DNA of 14,636 nucleotides from Vicinamibacteria bacterium. Lineage in GTDB: Bacteria > Acidobacteriota > Vicinamibacteria > Vicinamibacterales > UBA2999. The notes beneath the pieces are model-generated. The model was given only the letters and a program-made list of their open reading frames with translations. It did no database searches and was not told the origin of the DNA. The stretch covers positions 1 to 14,636 of the forward strand of contig JAICEG010000080.1 in assembly GCA_025924295.1 (NCBI GenBank), in the 5' to 3' direction. The translations under genes were made by a program, and so were the position numbers. Below, in pieces: positions 1 to 6,470 of this stretch (the first letter of the stretch is position 1; every line of letters begins with the position of its first letter).

Positions 1-271
1 CGACTATGCAAAGCGCGAAGTCCCGGCCGTGGTCCATGTGGATGGCACGCTTCGCCCACAAGTCGTCACGGAAGACATGAATCCGGGCTACGCCGAACTG
101 ATTCGTGCGTTCAAACGCGCAGCCGGTATCGGCGTCCTCCTCAACACGTCCTTCAATCGGCACGGCCACCCGATCGTAGGCTCTCCCGACGATGCGCTCA
201 TGCATCTGACCAATCGATGGGTCGACGGACTGGCGATTGGACCTTACTACGTCGAGTGCCGAGGAGACTAA
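1..271 (+). CDS. O-carbamoyltransferase, NodU/CmcH family (C-terminal fragment)
   Basis: The 5' part lies beyond the left edge; the visible frame begins at base 2 and gives 89 residues ending in TAA at 269-271. The stretch VLLNTSFNRHGHPIVGSPDD followed by ALMHL matches the conserved C-terminal block of NodU/CmcH/TobZ carbamoyltransferases (normally near 550-600 residues), in which an NTSFN-x-x-G-x-PIV motif and a P-x-DA motif close the protein. Members move the carbamoyl group of carbamoyl phosphate, through a carbamoyl-adenylate, onto a hydroxyl of a sugar or antibiotic in the cytoplasm. Next to glycosyltransferases, a sugar of a surface glycan is the likely acceptor; this is inference. The catalytic N-terminal Kae1-like domain is not visible, so activity cannot be judged. 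The in-frame GTG at 29 is internal to the family domain, not a real start. It converges on the minus-strand gene ending at 458. Confidence 0.9.
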   Translation, partial: DYAKREVPAVVHVDGTLRPQVVTEDMNPGYAELIRAFKRAAGIGVLLNTSFNRHGHPIVGSPDDALMHLTNRWVDGLAIGPYYVECRGD

Positions 272-457
272 CCAGAGGGCAAAGGGCAAAGGTCAAAGGC
301 GAGGGCTAAGGTACCAGGTCCCAGGTGCTCAAGTGTCAAGTCTCAAGTCCGAGAATTTCTGTGACTGCCACTTGCAACCTAGCACTTGCCACCTTTCGAC
401 CTGAAACTTCTAACCTTTGACTTGACCTTTGACCTTTGACACTTGACCTTTGACCTT
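272..457. repeat. Convergent intergenic spacer built of TTGACCT/AGGTCAA-type short repeats
   Basis: This 186-nt spacer between two converging genes has low complexity. The left part (277-312) is rich in GGCAAAGG and GGTCAAAGG units. The middle (329-350) has three CAAGT units (TCAAGTGTCAAGTCTCAAGT). The right part (412-457) repeats CCTTTGA/CTTTGACC with a period near 7 nt. The arms are complementary: CAAAGGTCAAAGG at 287-299 is the exact inverse of 426-438, and TCAAGTGTCA at 329-338 is the exact inverse of 437-446. RNA from either strand could therefore fold over a loop of roughly 100 nt. No open frame or RNA gene was recognised in it. It could act as a two-way terminator or mRNA 3'-end stabiliser, or be repeat filler; I recall similar filler from Acidobacteriota but cannot verify that here. 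Confidence 0.8.
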
Positions 458-1594
458 CTAAGGGCCCGCCAGGGCCCCCCGCAACAGTCCAGCCATCTTC
501 GTGTGGAGTGTCGTGACCGAGACACCCATCATTCGTCCCAGCCGCCAGCTGACGTCGAGGTGTGCGGGAACGAGCTCCTCTTCCGTCGAGTAGAACGAGA
601 CCGAAGGGACACCGTAAAACGGACCGAGGTAGGCCAGCCCGCCGTACGTTCCGACGAAGGCGCGGGCGTGGCTGATGATCTCGGTCTGAATCTCCAGGTT
701 CTGTTCGAGCCGCATCAGCTCGTCGACGCGGTACACGTTCTTGCCCGGCACATCCATGTCTTCGTGGTCATCGAGCCGGAGCCCGGTGTTCAGCAGCACG
801 ACCGGAATCTCCTCGCTGAGCGAGCGGATCACATGTGCGGCGAAGCGCTGATTCTCCGGCGTGTCGGGAAACGAAGGCCGGAAGTAGAAACGGACGGCGA
901 CATAGTCGGCCGGGAGATCCTTCAGCGCCGGTGTGCGCTCCACCGGGGCGAGGCGACGGAACTCTGTGTGACGGTCGAGCAGACCAATGCCTGCCTTCTC
1001 GAACCAGTAGAAGCGGAGGATCCGGTACATCAGCGACGGATGGAGCAGCTCCGCCTGCTGAAGGCCGGCCTTCTCCCTCGCGCGATCGAAGATGTCGCGG
1101 TCCATCTGCTCGACTCGGTATTGCTTCTGATGACCGGCCTTGTCCCACCGCGCTTCGTTGGCCTGCCGATACTCATCGAGGGTGAACAGGCTGAACACGT
1201 CCAGATATTCAGCCGTGAGATGGCGGTACCATCGCCCGGCGCCGCCGCGCGAGACGACGATCAGGCGCCGCCGATCCAGTTCGTACTCACGCAGCGCCCA
1301 GTTGAGAAAGGGTATCCAGTACAAGAGCTCGAACCCGACTTCGCCGACCCATGGGCCGATGACGATCGGGCCGGTCGTCTCCTGCAATCGCCGCAGCTCC
1401 TGCCGGACGGTATCGACGGCGTCCGACGCGGGAATTCCGTCGAGTTCCTCCTTGAGAAGCGCGGGAATCACGCGATTGCGAACGACTGGAATCGCCCGCA
1501 TCGACCTGAGGAACATCAGCCCGGGACGCCTGACGGCTTCGAATCCCAGCCGCGCCATGCCTTTGCGAATCCGCGCTACACGTGTTTTCGCCAT
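458..1594 (-). CDS. Unclassified glycosyltransferase-like protein
   Basis: The product is 378 aa. The open frame runs further upstream to 1759, but that extension is alanine-rich and lies antisense-frame inside the preceding gene, so the ATG at 1594 (MAKTRVARIR) was chosen; it overlaps the upstream glycosyltransferase by 19 nt and has AAGGAG 17 nt upstream, a long spacing. Visible blocks are GPWVGEVGFEL (residues 80-90), LIVVSRGGAGRWY (111-123), YVAVRFYFRP (231-240) and FVGTYGGLAYLGPFYGVP (313-330). The last block, a hydrophobic strand with a glycine loop then a GVP-S-V-S-F strand, looks like the C-terminal donor-binding half of a GT-B glycosyltransferase, where a nucleotide-sugar or glycan site lies. 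There are no clear transmembrane segments, so it is probably cytoplasmic or membrane-peripheral. No CAZy family can be named from sequence alone. It is last in the two-gene unit with the family-2 glycosyltransferase. Confidence 0.75.
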   Translation of the reverse strand: MAKTRVARIRKGMARLGFEAVRRPGLMFLRSMRAIPVVRNRVIPALLKEELDGIPASDAVDTVRQELRRLQETTGPIVIGPWVGEVGFELLYWIPFLNWALREYELDRRRLIVVSRGGAGRWYRHLTAEYLDVFSLFTLDEYRQANEARWDKAGHQKQYRVEQMDRDIFDRAREKAGLQQAELLHPSLMYRILRFYWFEKAGIGLLDRHTEFRRLAPVERTPALKDLPADYVAVRFYFRPSFPDTPENQRFAAHVIRSLSEEIPVVLLNTGLRLDDHEDMDVPGKNVYRVDELMRLEQNLEIQTEIISHARAFVGTYGGLAYLGPFYGVPSVSFYSTEEELVPAHLDVSWRLGRMMGVSVTTLHTKMAGLLRGALAGP

Positions 1595-2595
1595 GCGTCG
1601 GCCGTACCGAGCTCCTTGAGATGTACGAGAATCCAACTGACGAGACCTTGCCTGGCGATCGAGCGCCGCATCAGCTGCAGCCGCTGCCGCAGCACGAATT
1701 GAGATTGCGCAAGCCACGCACGCAGTTCCCGCAGCCGTTGCCGCGCGTGCACGGCGCACGCGAACACCAGGTACTGTGCCCCGACCAGAAGGCCTGTGGC
1801 CCGCGACACATCCGGCCGGCCGTCACCGCGAACGGTCAACGTGTGAATGAGGCTTACGCTGTGCGCCATCCACCACGGGCAATATGAATAGAGCGGACGG
1901 CGCCCCGGGAAGAAGCTGGCTCGCTGCCGGTCGAGACTGAAGACGCGGCCATACCAGCGACGGAACCACAACACTTCCGGAACCTGCTTGAATTGCCCGT
2001 AGAGCGAGAGCTCCGCAATCAGCAGCCGATCCGGGATCACAATGCGTCGATACACGCCCGCCCGCGCCAGCGCGTCGACTCGATACAACCCGTACACCAT
2101 GTTCCCGGCTCGCATCTGACGGATGCCGCCGCGCAGGCGTGTCCATCGATCGTTCACGCCGACGGTATCGAAGAACCACGGCTTCCGTTTCAGCAGCGCG
2201 CCCTCGGGATCGATGCGCCGGTTCAACGGATAGGCGAGCACTACGTGCCGATTGGCATCGAGAGCGTCGACGAGTTGCTGCAGCCATCGCGGGTGCCACA
2301 GATCGTGATCGCTGGTCCATGCGAAGTATTCCGCCTCGGGATGGCGCTGGCGGGCAATCTCGAATGCGCGCCGCGAGTTGTCGACCAGGCCGAGCCGCTC
2401 GGCATTTCGTGCGTACGACACCCGCGGATCCCGGGCCGTGTACTCGCGGGCGACCTCCGGTGTCGAATCACTCGACCCATCGTCGACCAGCACCAGCGCG
2501 AAATCGGTGAACGTCTGCCCGAGGACGGATTCGATGGCCTCTCGAAAGTGATCGGCGTGGTTGAAGAGAAGCGAACCGATGATGACTCGCGGCAT
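1576..2595 (-). CDS. Glycosyltransferase family 2 (GT-A fold)
   Basis: The product is 339 aa. The start is set at the ATG at 2595 because MPRVIIGSLLFNHADHFREA is the canonical first strand and helix of GT2 enzymes; the frame stays open to 2901 but the extra 102 residues are low-quality and run into the divergent gene. Domain signs are SVLGQTFTDFALVLVDDGSSD (residues 23-43, the nucleotide-sugar binding VDDGS), a DxD-like site SDHDLW (95-100) and NMVYGLYRVDAL (165-176) in the acceptor region. After about residue 240 the tail is basic and helical (AQSQFVLRQRLQLMRRS), which may bind the inner membrane surface. It likely adds one sugar from a nucleotide-sugar donor to a glycan or lipid-linked acceptor in the cytoplasm; the sugar is unknown. 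No clear Shine-Dalgarno precedes the ATG. It is first of a two-gene minus-strand unit and is divergent from the dioxygenase gene. Confidence 0.88.
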   Translation of the reverse strand: MPRVIIGSLLFNHADHFREAIESVLGQTFTDFALVLVDDGSSDSTPEVAREYTARDPRVSYARNAERLGLVDNSRRAFEIARQRHPEAEYFAWTSDHDLWHPRWLQQLVDALDANRHVVLAYPLNRRIDPEGALLKRKPWFFDTVGVNDRWTRLRGGIRQMRAGNMVYGLYRVDALARAGVYRRIVIPDRLLIAELSLYGQFKQVPEVLWFRRWYGRVFSLDRQRASFFPGRRPLYSYCPWWMAHSVSLIHTLTVRGDGRPDVSRATGLLVGAQYLVFACAVHARQRLRELRAWLAQSQFVLRQRLQLMRRSIARQGLVSWILVHLKELGTADAWRKHV

Positions 2596-2668
2596 CAGGG
2601 ATGATGTACTCTGGCGCTCGTGTAGATCATACTTCGGTGGATCGAGCGGCCGGGACCGCCCGGCTGGT
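2596..2668. promoter_or_regulatory. Divergent promoter region between GT2 and dioxygenase genes
   Basis: These 73 nt separate two divergent starts, so they should carry promoters for both units. On the minus strand a -10-like TATGAT (2626-2631, 5 of 6 to consensus) lies about 30 nt before the GT2 start, but no good -35 sits at the usual distance. ATGAT (2601-2605) and ATCAT (2626-2630) are inverted halves that could be an operator; this is weak. A 6-bp hairpin, GCCGGG-ACCG-CCCGGC (2649-2664), ends 4 nt before the plus-strand ATG at 2669 and would cover its ribosome site. Confidence 0.3.
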
Positions 2669-3799
2669 ATGCTCTTGATTGTGGGCACAGGACAGGGCTC
2701 GCTCGCCGGTCGCGCATACGGGCTGATTCTCCGGCGCGTCAAGACTGCGAGAAAGCAGAGCAAGCGCGGCGTCAAGCTCGCGCAGAACGTTTTCCGGCGC
2801 GTCAGGCAAGCCGAAAAGAGCCTGTTCTTCCGGCTGAGAGACTCCGAGACCGGCAGGAAGCTCCTGAAGGTTGCGGGACTGGCAGGATCGCCGAAGGACA
2901 TGCGCCACCGCGCGCAGGCGGCCGCGCCCTACCTCGCGCGACTGAGCAACCACGGCGCCACAATCGATCAGGCGAAGGGATACGCCCTGCTGTCGCCCGA
3001 CGCCCTTGGCGATTTCAGTGACGTGCTCGCATCGTGCCGGGAACTGTTCGCCCGCAAGAAAGCGGACATCGATGCTCAACTGACCGGCTTCGACGGCTGG
3101 ACTCCGGAGCAGCAACAGAAATTCCTGACACGGAAACAATCGTTCCTGCGCTATCTGCTCGACGACGACGATCTGCGCCGGCACCCTGAGCTCGTGAGCT
3201 TCGCTCTCGACGATGCGATGCTCGGAAGCGCGACGCGCTACCTGGGGATGGTGCCGTACCTGACTCGCATCGACCTGATGTACTCCTTGCCACGGAGCGG
3301 CGGGAAGAACATCGAGAGCCAGTTATTTCATCTCGATCACGAGGGGCTCACACAGATCAAGCACTTCATCCATCTGTTCGACGTCGGCGTGCACGAAGGC
3401 CCCTTCACGTTCATTCCGGCCGATGCCACCTCGCGGATCGTGCGTGACGTCCGGGCACTCCGGAAGCGACAGAAGTCCGGGCAGGACATCGAGCTGCGCC
3501 GCTATTCGGATGAAGAGATCGCCGCTGTCGGCGGCACGGAAGACATCGTGACCGTCACCGGACCGGTCGGCACCGGCGTTGCCGTCGACACCTCTCGCTG
3601 CCTGCACCTGGGCAGCCGTGTGGATCCGGGATCGTTCCGCTTGTGCTTGTACACGCAGTACTGCACGACGCACGAGATCACGAACGTCTACGACGTGGAT
3701 CGATTCAAGGACGATCCCGTCAAGTATCTCGCGGTCAAGGACAGCGTCATTCCCGGTCGCGAGCGAGCGACTGCCTACTACGACGAGATTACCAACTAG
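2669..3799 (+). CDS. Probable Fe(II)/2-oxoglutarate dioxygenase, phytanoyl-CoA hydroxylase-like
   Basis: The product is 376 aa if the ATG at 2669 is used; an upstream frame from 2561 would run into the divergent GT2 gene, and a GTG at 2681 is an alternative because a hairpin sits just before 2669. Residues 14-70 are strongly basic and helical. The catalytic half is seen at LFHLDHEG (residues 219-226), giving the metal ligands H221-x-D223, at HEGPFTFIPA (242-251), the typical strand after the motif, and at DTSRCLHLGSRV (308-318), giving the distal H313; R316 or R324 would hold the 2-oxoglutarate carboxylate. This HxD...H facial triad on a double-stranded beta helix is that of the PhyH superfamily, whose members hydroxylate or otherwise oxidise small molecules. 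In a glycan locus a sugar or lipid substrate is possible, but none can be named. No signal peptide or membrane segment is seen, so it is probably cytoplasmic. Confidence 0.72.
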   Translation: MLLIVGTGQGSLAGRAYGLILRRVKTARKQSKRGVKLAQNVFRRVRQAEKSLFFRLRDSETGRKLLKVAGLAGSPKDMRHRAQAAAPYLARLSNHGATIDQAKGYALLSPDALGDFSDVLASCRELFARKKADIDAQLTGFDGWTPEQQQKFLTRKQSFLRYLLDDDDLRRHPELVSFALDDAMLGSATRYLGMVPYLTRIDLMYSLPRSGGKNIESQLFHLDHEGLTQIKHFIHLFDVGVHEGPFTFIPADATSRIVRDVRALRKRQKSGQDIELRRYSDEEIAAVGGTEDIVTVTGPVGTGVAVDTSRCLHLGSRVDPGSFRLCLYTQYCTTHEITNVYDVDRFKDDPVKYLAVKDSVIPGRERATAYYDEITN

Positions 3800-3831
3800 A
3801 GTCCTGGACACGCTCGCGGGTCTACAGACTC
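3799..3831. terminator. Imperfect hairpin between convergent genes
   Basis: GAGT-C-CTG-GAC (from 3799) can pair with GTC-TA-CAG-ACTC (to 3831), giving about 10 bp broken by bulges around a 10-nt loop. It fills the short gap between the dioxygenase stop (3797-3799) and the methyltransferase stop (3836-3838). No T-tract follows on either strand, so it is at best a weak two-way terminator. Confidence 0.22.
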
Positions 3832-3835
3832 GTCG

Positions 3836-4780
3836 CTACACCTCGACCAGCGTCAGGCCGGACTGCTTGATGTAACGGTCGACGTCGTTCCCCTGCTGAA
3901 TCAACACGTCGTACTTCTCCAGCAGACGATACGCACGTGCCGGCTCGCACGCCGGAATGTGCGGCGCCAGATCGTTGCGCAGGAAGAACGCGTTGACGCC
4001 ATTCGGCTCCACCGCGACGAGGCGATACCCCTTGCGCGCGCTCAACCGGGTCAGCGCCGCGAGTGAGGCGCCGTAGTAAGCGGTGTGATGACGATGGCGG
4101 TCGAATTTCGGGTCGTAGGGAATGGTGACCGCTCGATCAGGGCCGAACATCGAGTTGTATTCGAGGATGACGATGCGCGGGGAGCAGGCGGTCATCGCCT
4201 CCCAGATCCAGTAGTCGCATCCATCCAGGTCAAGGCTGAAGAGATCGACTTCTCCCCCGCACTCGTTGCTCGTAATCAGGTCGTTGATGTTCTCCCGGGT
4301 CACCCAGGCGGCCACGGCCTTCACCGTCGGAAACCGGCGGCCGACCTGGACCATGTGACCCTCATGACCATCCACCATCAGCCCCGACCATCCGCACTCG
4401 CGAGCGAGGAACCCTGAGTTGCCGCCGCTCAGTCCTGAACCGATCTCGACGAAGCGACACGAGGTCGCCCCCACTTCGTTCAACAGCGCGATCGTGAGTC
4501 CGTCCTCCTGGTTCTGCGAGCTGAGACGGAACCGGCGTGCGGTCAATCGCTCCGGATAAGGCAGATTTGCCGGCTCGAGATAGCGCTCCCGCAGGAGGGC
4601 CTGCACGGCGGGCTCGACGTGTCGCGTGCGTTGCCAGATCTTCTCGACCGCATCGAGCTGGCGTTCGATTCGCGCGAGACGGCGGCTGAGATCGGCCAAC
4701 GCCTCGTCCTGTTGTGCACCACCAAAGGCGGCGCGGATGCGGCGGGCCAGCGCGTGAAGTGGATTCTGTGGCTTGGACAT
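3836..4780 (-). CDS. SAM-dependent methyltransferase, FkbM-like
   Basis: The product is 314 aa from the ATG at 4780 (MSKPQNPLHALARRIRAAFG). Residues 22-65 look like a short coiled coil (DLSRRLARIERQLDAVEKI). The Rossmann-type core follows: SSQNQEDGLTIALLNEVGA (87-105), motif I VEIGSGLSGGNSG (111-123), the acidic strand end LMVDG (134-138), VDLFSLDLDG (178-187) with DYWIWEAM (189-196), and a strand RIVILEYN (202-209). The SQN-x-EDG entry and the DLDG-x-DYW block resemble FkbM-type and related methyltransferases in polysaccharide loci that O-methylate sugars. The acceptor is unknown; the HRHHTAYYGAS loop (229-239) may belong to the substrate site. It begins 7 nt after the upstream membrane gene stops, with GAGGA directly against the ATG (too close to be ideal), so translation is probably coupled. 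No membrane segments are seen. Confidence 0.72.
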   Translation of the reverse strand: MSKPQNPLHALARRIRAAFGGAQQDEALADLSRRLARIERQLDAVEKIWQRTRHVEPAVQALLRERYLEPANLPYPERLTARRFRLSSQNQEDGLTIALLNEVGATSCRFVEIGSGLSGGNSGFLARECGWSGLMVDGHEGHMVQVGRRFPTVKAVAAWVTRENINDLITSNECGGEVDLFSLDLDGCDYWIWEAMTACSPRIVILEYNSMFGPDRAVTIPYDPKFDRHRHHTAYYGASLAALTRLSARKGYRLVAVEPNGVNAFFLRNDLAPHIPACEPARAYRLLEKYDVLIQQGNDVDRYIKQSGLTLVEV

Positions 4781-4787
4781 TCCTCGT

Positions 4788-6470
4788 CTACTGGACGATC
4801 TCGAAACGCTGGGTGTCGATGCGCGCCGTGTCTTCGACGGCCGCGTGTAGAAGAACCATGCGGACGCGATCGCGTGTCGGCGTGCGCAGGCGATATTCCC
4901 ACGTGCGCCCGCGCGGATCTCTGGTGACTTGCTGGGGGTCGGCGAGACCCAACTCGGCCTCGGCCTGGCGCCGTGCTCCCTCGTCAACCTCCGGCTTCCA
5001 CCTGATGTCGAACGGCAACGACAGCGGCACAACGGCATTGTCGGCCGCTTCGTCCGCCGGCCGCCGTTCGCCGCCTTCCCGATCGAACTTGCGCTCGAAC
5101 AGCGCGAAGGTCCACGCTGGATCGCCTGTCGGATCAGTAGGCGACTTGCTGAGCGCCGCCGCGCGCACGGTCGTCATCAGTTCTGTTTGCGGCTGCAAGG
5201 GACCACCGAGCTCGTCGAAGCGATCCGTCCACTCGAGCCGATAGTCCCACGCGGTATCACGCAACTGTGCGTAAGTCTCGCCCATGCGCACGGTCCAGGC
5301 GATTACCAGGACACTGGCCATGGCGAGCGTCGCGACGCGTTTCAAGCCCGACCTCGGCATCCGCTCCAGCATCATCGCGAGCGCGACGAACACGAGCAGA
5401 GCGTAGCCAGCGCCCGCCCATAATCCAATCCGGTCACGTGTATAGAGAAACCCTATCCCGCTCCCGAACGCGAGCAGCGCAAGCCCCGCGGCGACGAGCA
5501 ACCGATCACGCTCAGACGTCGGCCGATAGCGCACCAGCGCGACAATCACGACAACGCTCGTGAGCAATGACGATGCGACGTGCAGCCACTGCCAGGTCGA
5601 AGCGCGGCCCTGGAGGAGCGCTGCAATGAATCGGTAGCCGCCCGCGCGTGGCTCGGACAGGGCGACGCTCAGAAAGCTTGCGGTGACGTTGTATATCCAG
5701 AAGAGCCAGGGGGCATGCTCGAAGATGTTTTCCAGCTGCTCGGGAGTGGCGTCAGACAACCCGAGACCCGATCCCACGTAGCTGGAACCCAGCGCCACAG
5801 GCGCGCCCAGACCGAGCCGAATCGTCAGATAGCCGACGAGCGCGAGAACAGCGCATGAGACGCCGCGCAGGCTGATACCTGGCGCGCCTCGCCACCACAA
5901 GACGACGAGCAGCGGGACCATCAACAGGCCCGATTCGAGCGTGAACAACGCGGCCGCCGTGAGCGGGAAGAACACCCAGTCGAACGGACGCGTACGCGGG
6001 TGAAGGACCAAGGCCAGCCCGGCCAGCAGCAGCACGAGCGACGCCGAGTGTGGATTCAGCGGAACGAACAGGAAGAGGATGCGAGACGTGTGAAGGCCGG
6101 CGACGCAACTGAGCGCGACGACGGCCGCGACCGCGCGGGGAATCCCGATCGGTCGAAAGATCCACAGCAGCAATCCGAGTGCAACCGCGAACTGAGCCAG
6201 GACGAGCGCCTGGTAGAGCCAGACGTTGAGACCGACGATCTCGTAGGCAGCCTTGGCTGCGACCCAGAATGCCGGCCGGTATTCCAGGCTCCCGCCGAAC
6301 GCATAGCGAATGAACTGCGCCCAGTCCCAGGTGGTGACTTCGCGCATGTTCTTGTAGAAGTCGACGTACGACCAGGAGACCGTGAAGAACGCGTAACCGA
6401 GCACAACCACGCAGGCTGTAACCCACGCGATCGGAATCCATGAAAATCGTGACTCGGTTTCAGCGACCAT
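4788..6470 (-). CDS. Polytopic membrane protein (GT-C-like) with C-terminal VEDT module
   Basis: The product is 560 aa. The ATG at 6470 shares one base with the TGA of the preceding gene (TGATG), a sign of coupled translation; no Shine-Dalgarno is present. Residues 11-30, 86-105, 112-128, 143-157, 165-191, 204-221, 254-272, 298-313, 324-342, 350-368 and 378-394 are hydrophobic, giving about 10-11 membrane helices. The loop after helix 1 (35-65) holds acidic and aromatic residues (D37, E44, D49) where GT-C enzymes keep a catalytic acid, and the overall plan resembles polyprenyl-phosphate-sugar-using glycosyltransferases, but no family motif is decisive. After the last helix an extracytoplasmic tail (395-486) leads to the module at 487-560 shared with three other proteins here. 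Role inferred: a sugar transferred or a glycan handled on the outer face of the inner membrane. It could instead be a non-enzymatic membrane protein. Confidence 0.72.
   Translation of the reverse strand: MVAETESRFSWIPIAWVTACVVVLGYAFFTVSWSYVDFYKNMREVTTWDWAQFIRYAFGGSLEYRPAFWVAAKAAYEIVGLNVWLYQALVLAQFAVALGLLLWIFRPIGIPRAVAAVVALSCVAGLHTSRILFLFVPLNPHSASLVLLLAGLALVLHPRTRPFDWVFFPLTAAALFTLESGLLMVPLLVVLWWRGAPGISLRGVSCAVLALVGYLTIRLGLGAPVALGSSYVGSGLGLSDATPEQLENIFEHAPWLFWIYNVTASFLSVALSEPRAGGYRFIAALLQGRASTWQWLHVASSLLTSVVVIVALVRYRPTSERDRLLVAAGLALLAFGSGIGFLYTRDRIGLWAGAGYALLVFVALAMMLERMPRSGLKRVATLAMASVLVIAWTVRMGETYAQLRDTAWDYRLEWTDRFDELGGPLQPQTELMTTVRAAALSKSPTDPTGDPAWTFALFERKFDREGGERRPADEAADNAVVPLSLPFDIRWKPEVDEGARRQAEAELGLADPQQVTRDPRGRTWEYRLRTPTRDRVRMVLLHAAVEDTARIDTQRFEIVQ
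4791..5012 (-). other. VEDT module, copy A (C-terminal)
   Basis: This encodes residues 487-560 of the 560-aa membrane protein. It starts FDIRWKPEV, continues with the helix ARRQAEAELGL, then RTWEYRL, then AVEDTARID and ends FEIVQ. It aligns without gaps to copy D (13828-14049) at 43 of 74 identical residues by hand count. Predicted structure is strand, helix, strand(s), helix, strand. It follows the last membrane helix, so it probably lies in the periplasm. Confidence 0.85.

Noticed and set aside
272..457. A CRISPR array or attachment site in the repeat spacer
   Set aside because: The units are too short and irregular, there are no unique spacers of constant length, and no cas, integrase or tRNA gene is near.
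443..1702. A 419-codon plus-strand open frame opposite the glycosyltransferase-like gene
   Set aside because: Its translation is rich in R, H and Q without domain signs, and it mirrors the codon bias of the minus-strand gene, which has coherent motifs. It is a high-GC antisense shadow.
1595..1759. N-terminal extension of the 458-1594 gene to 1759
   Set aside because: The extension is alanine/arginine-rich and overlaps the GT2 gene by 184 nt; the ATG at 1594 gives a normal short operon overlap.
4788..5012. FDREG shared by the 560-aa protein (462-466) and YfhO (630-634) as an extension of the module
   Set aside because: The distance to the module differs (20 against 6 residues), there is no further similarity between, and the motif is too short; it is probably chance.
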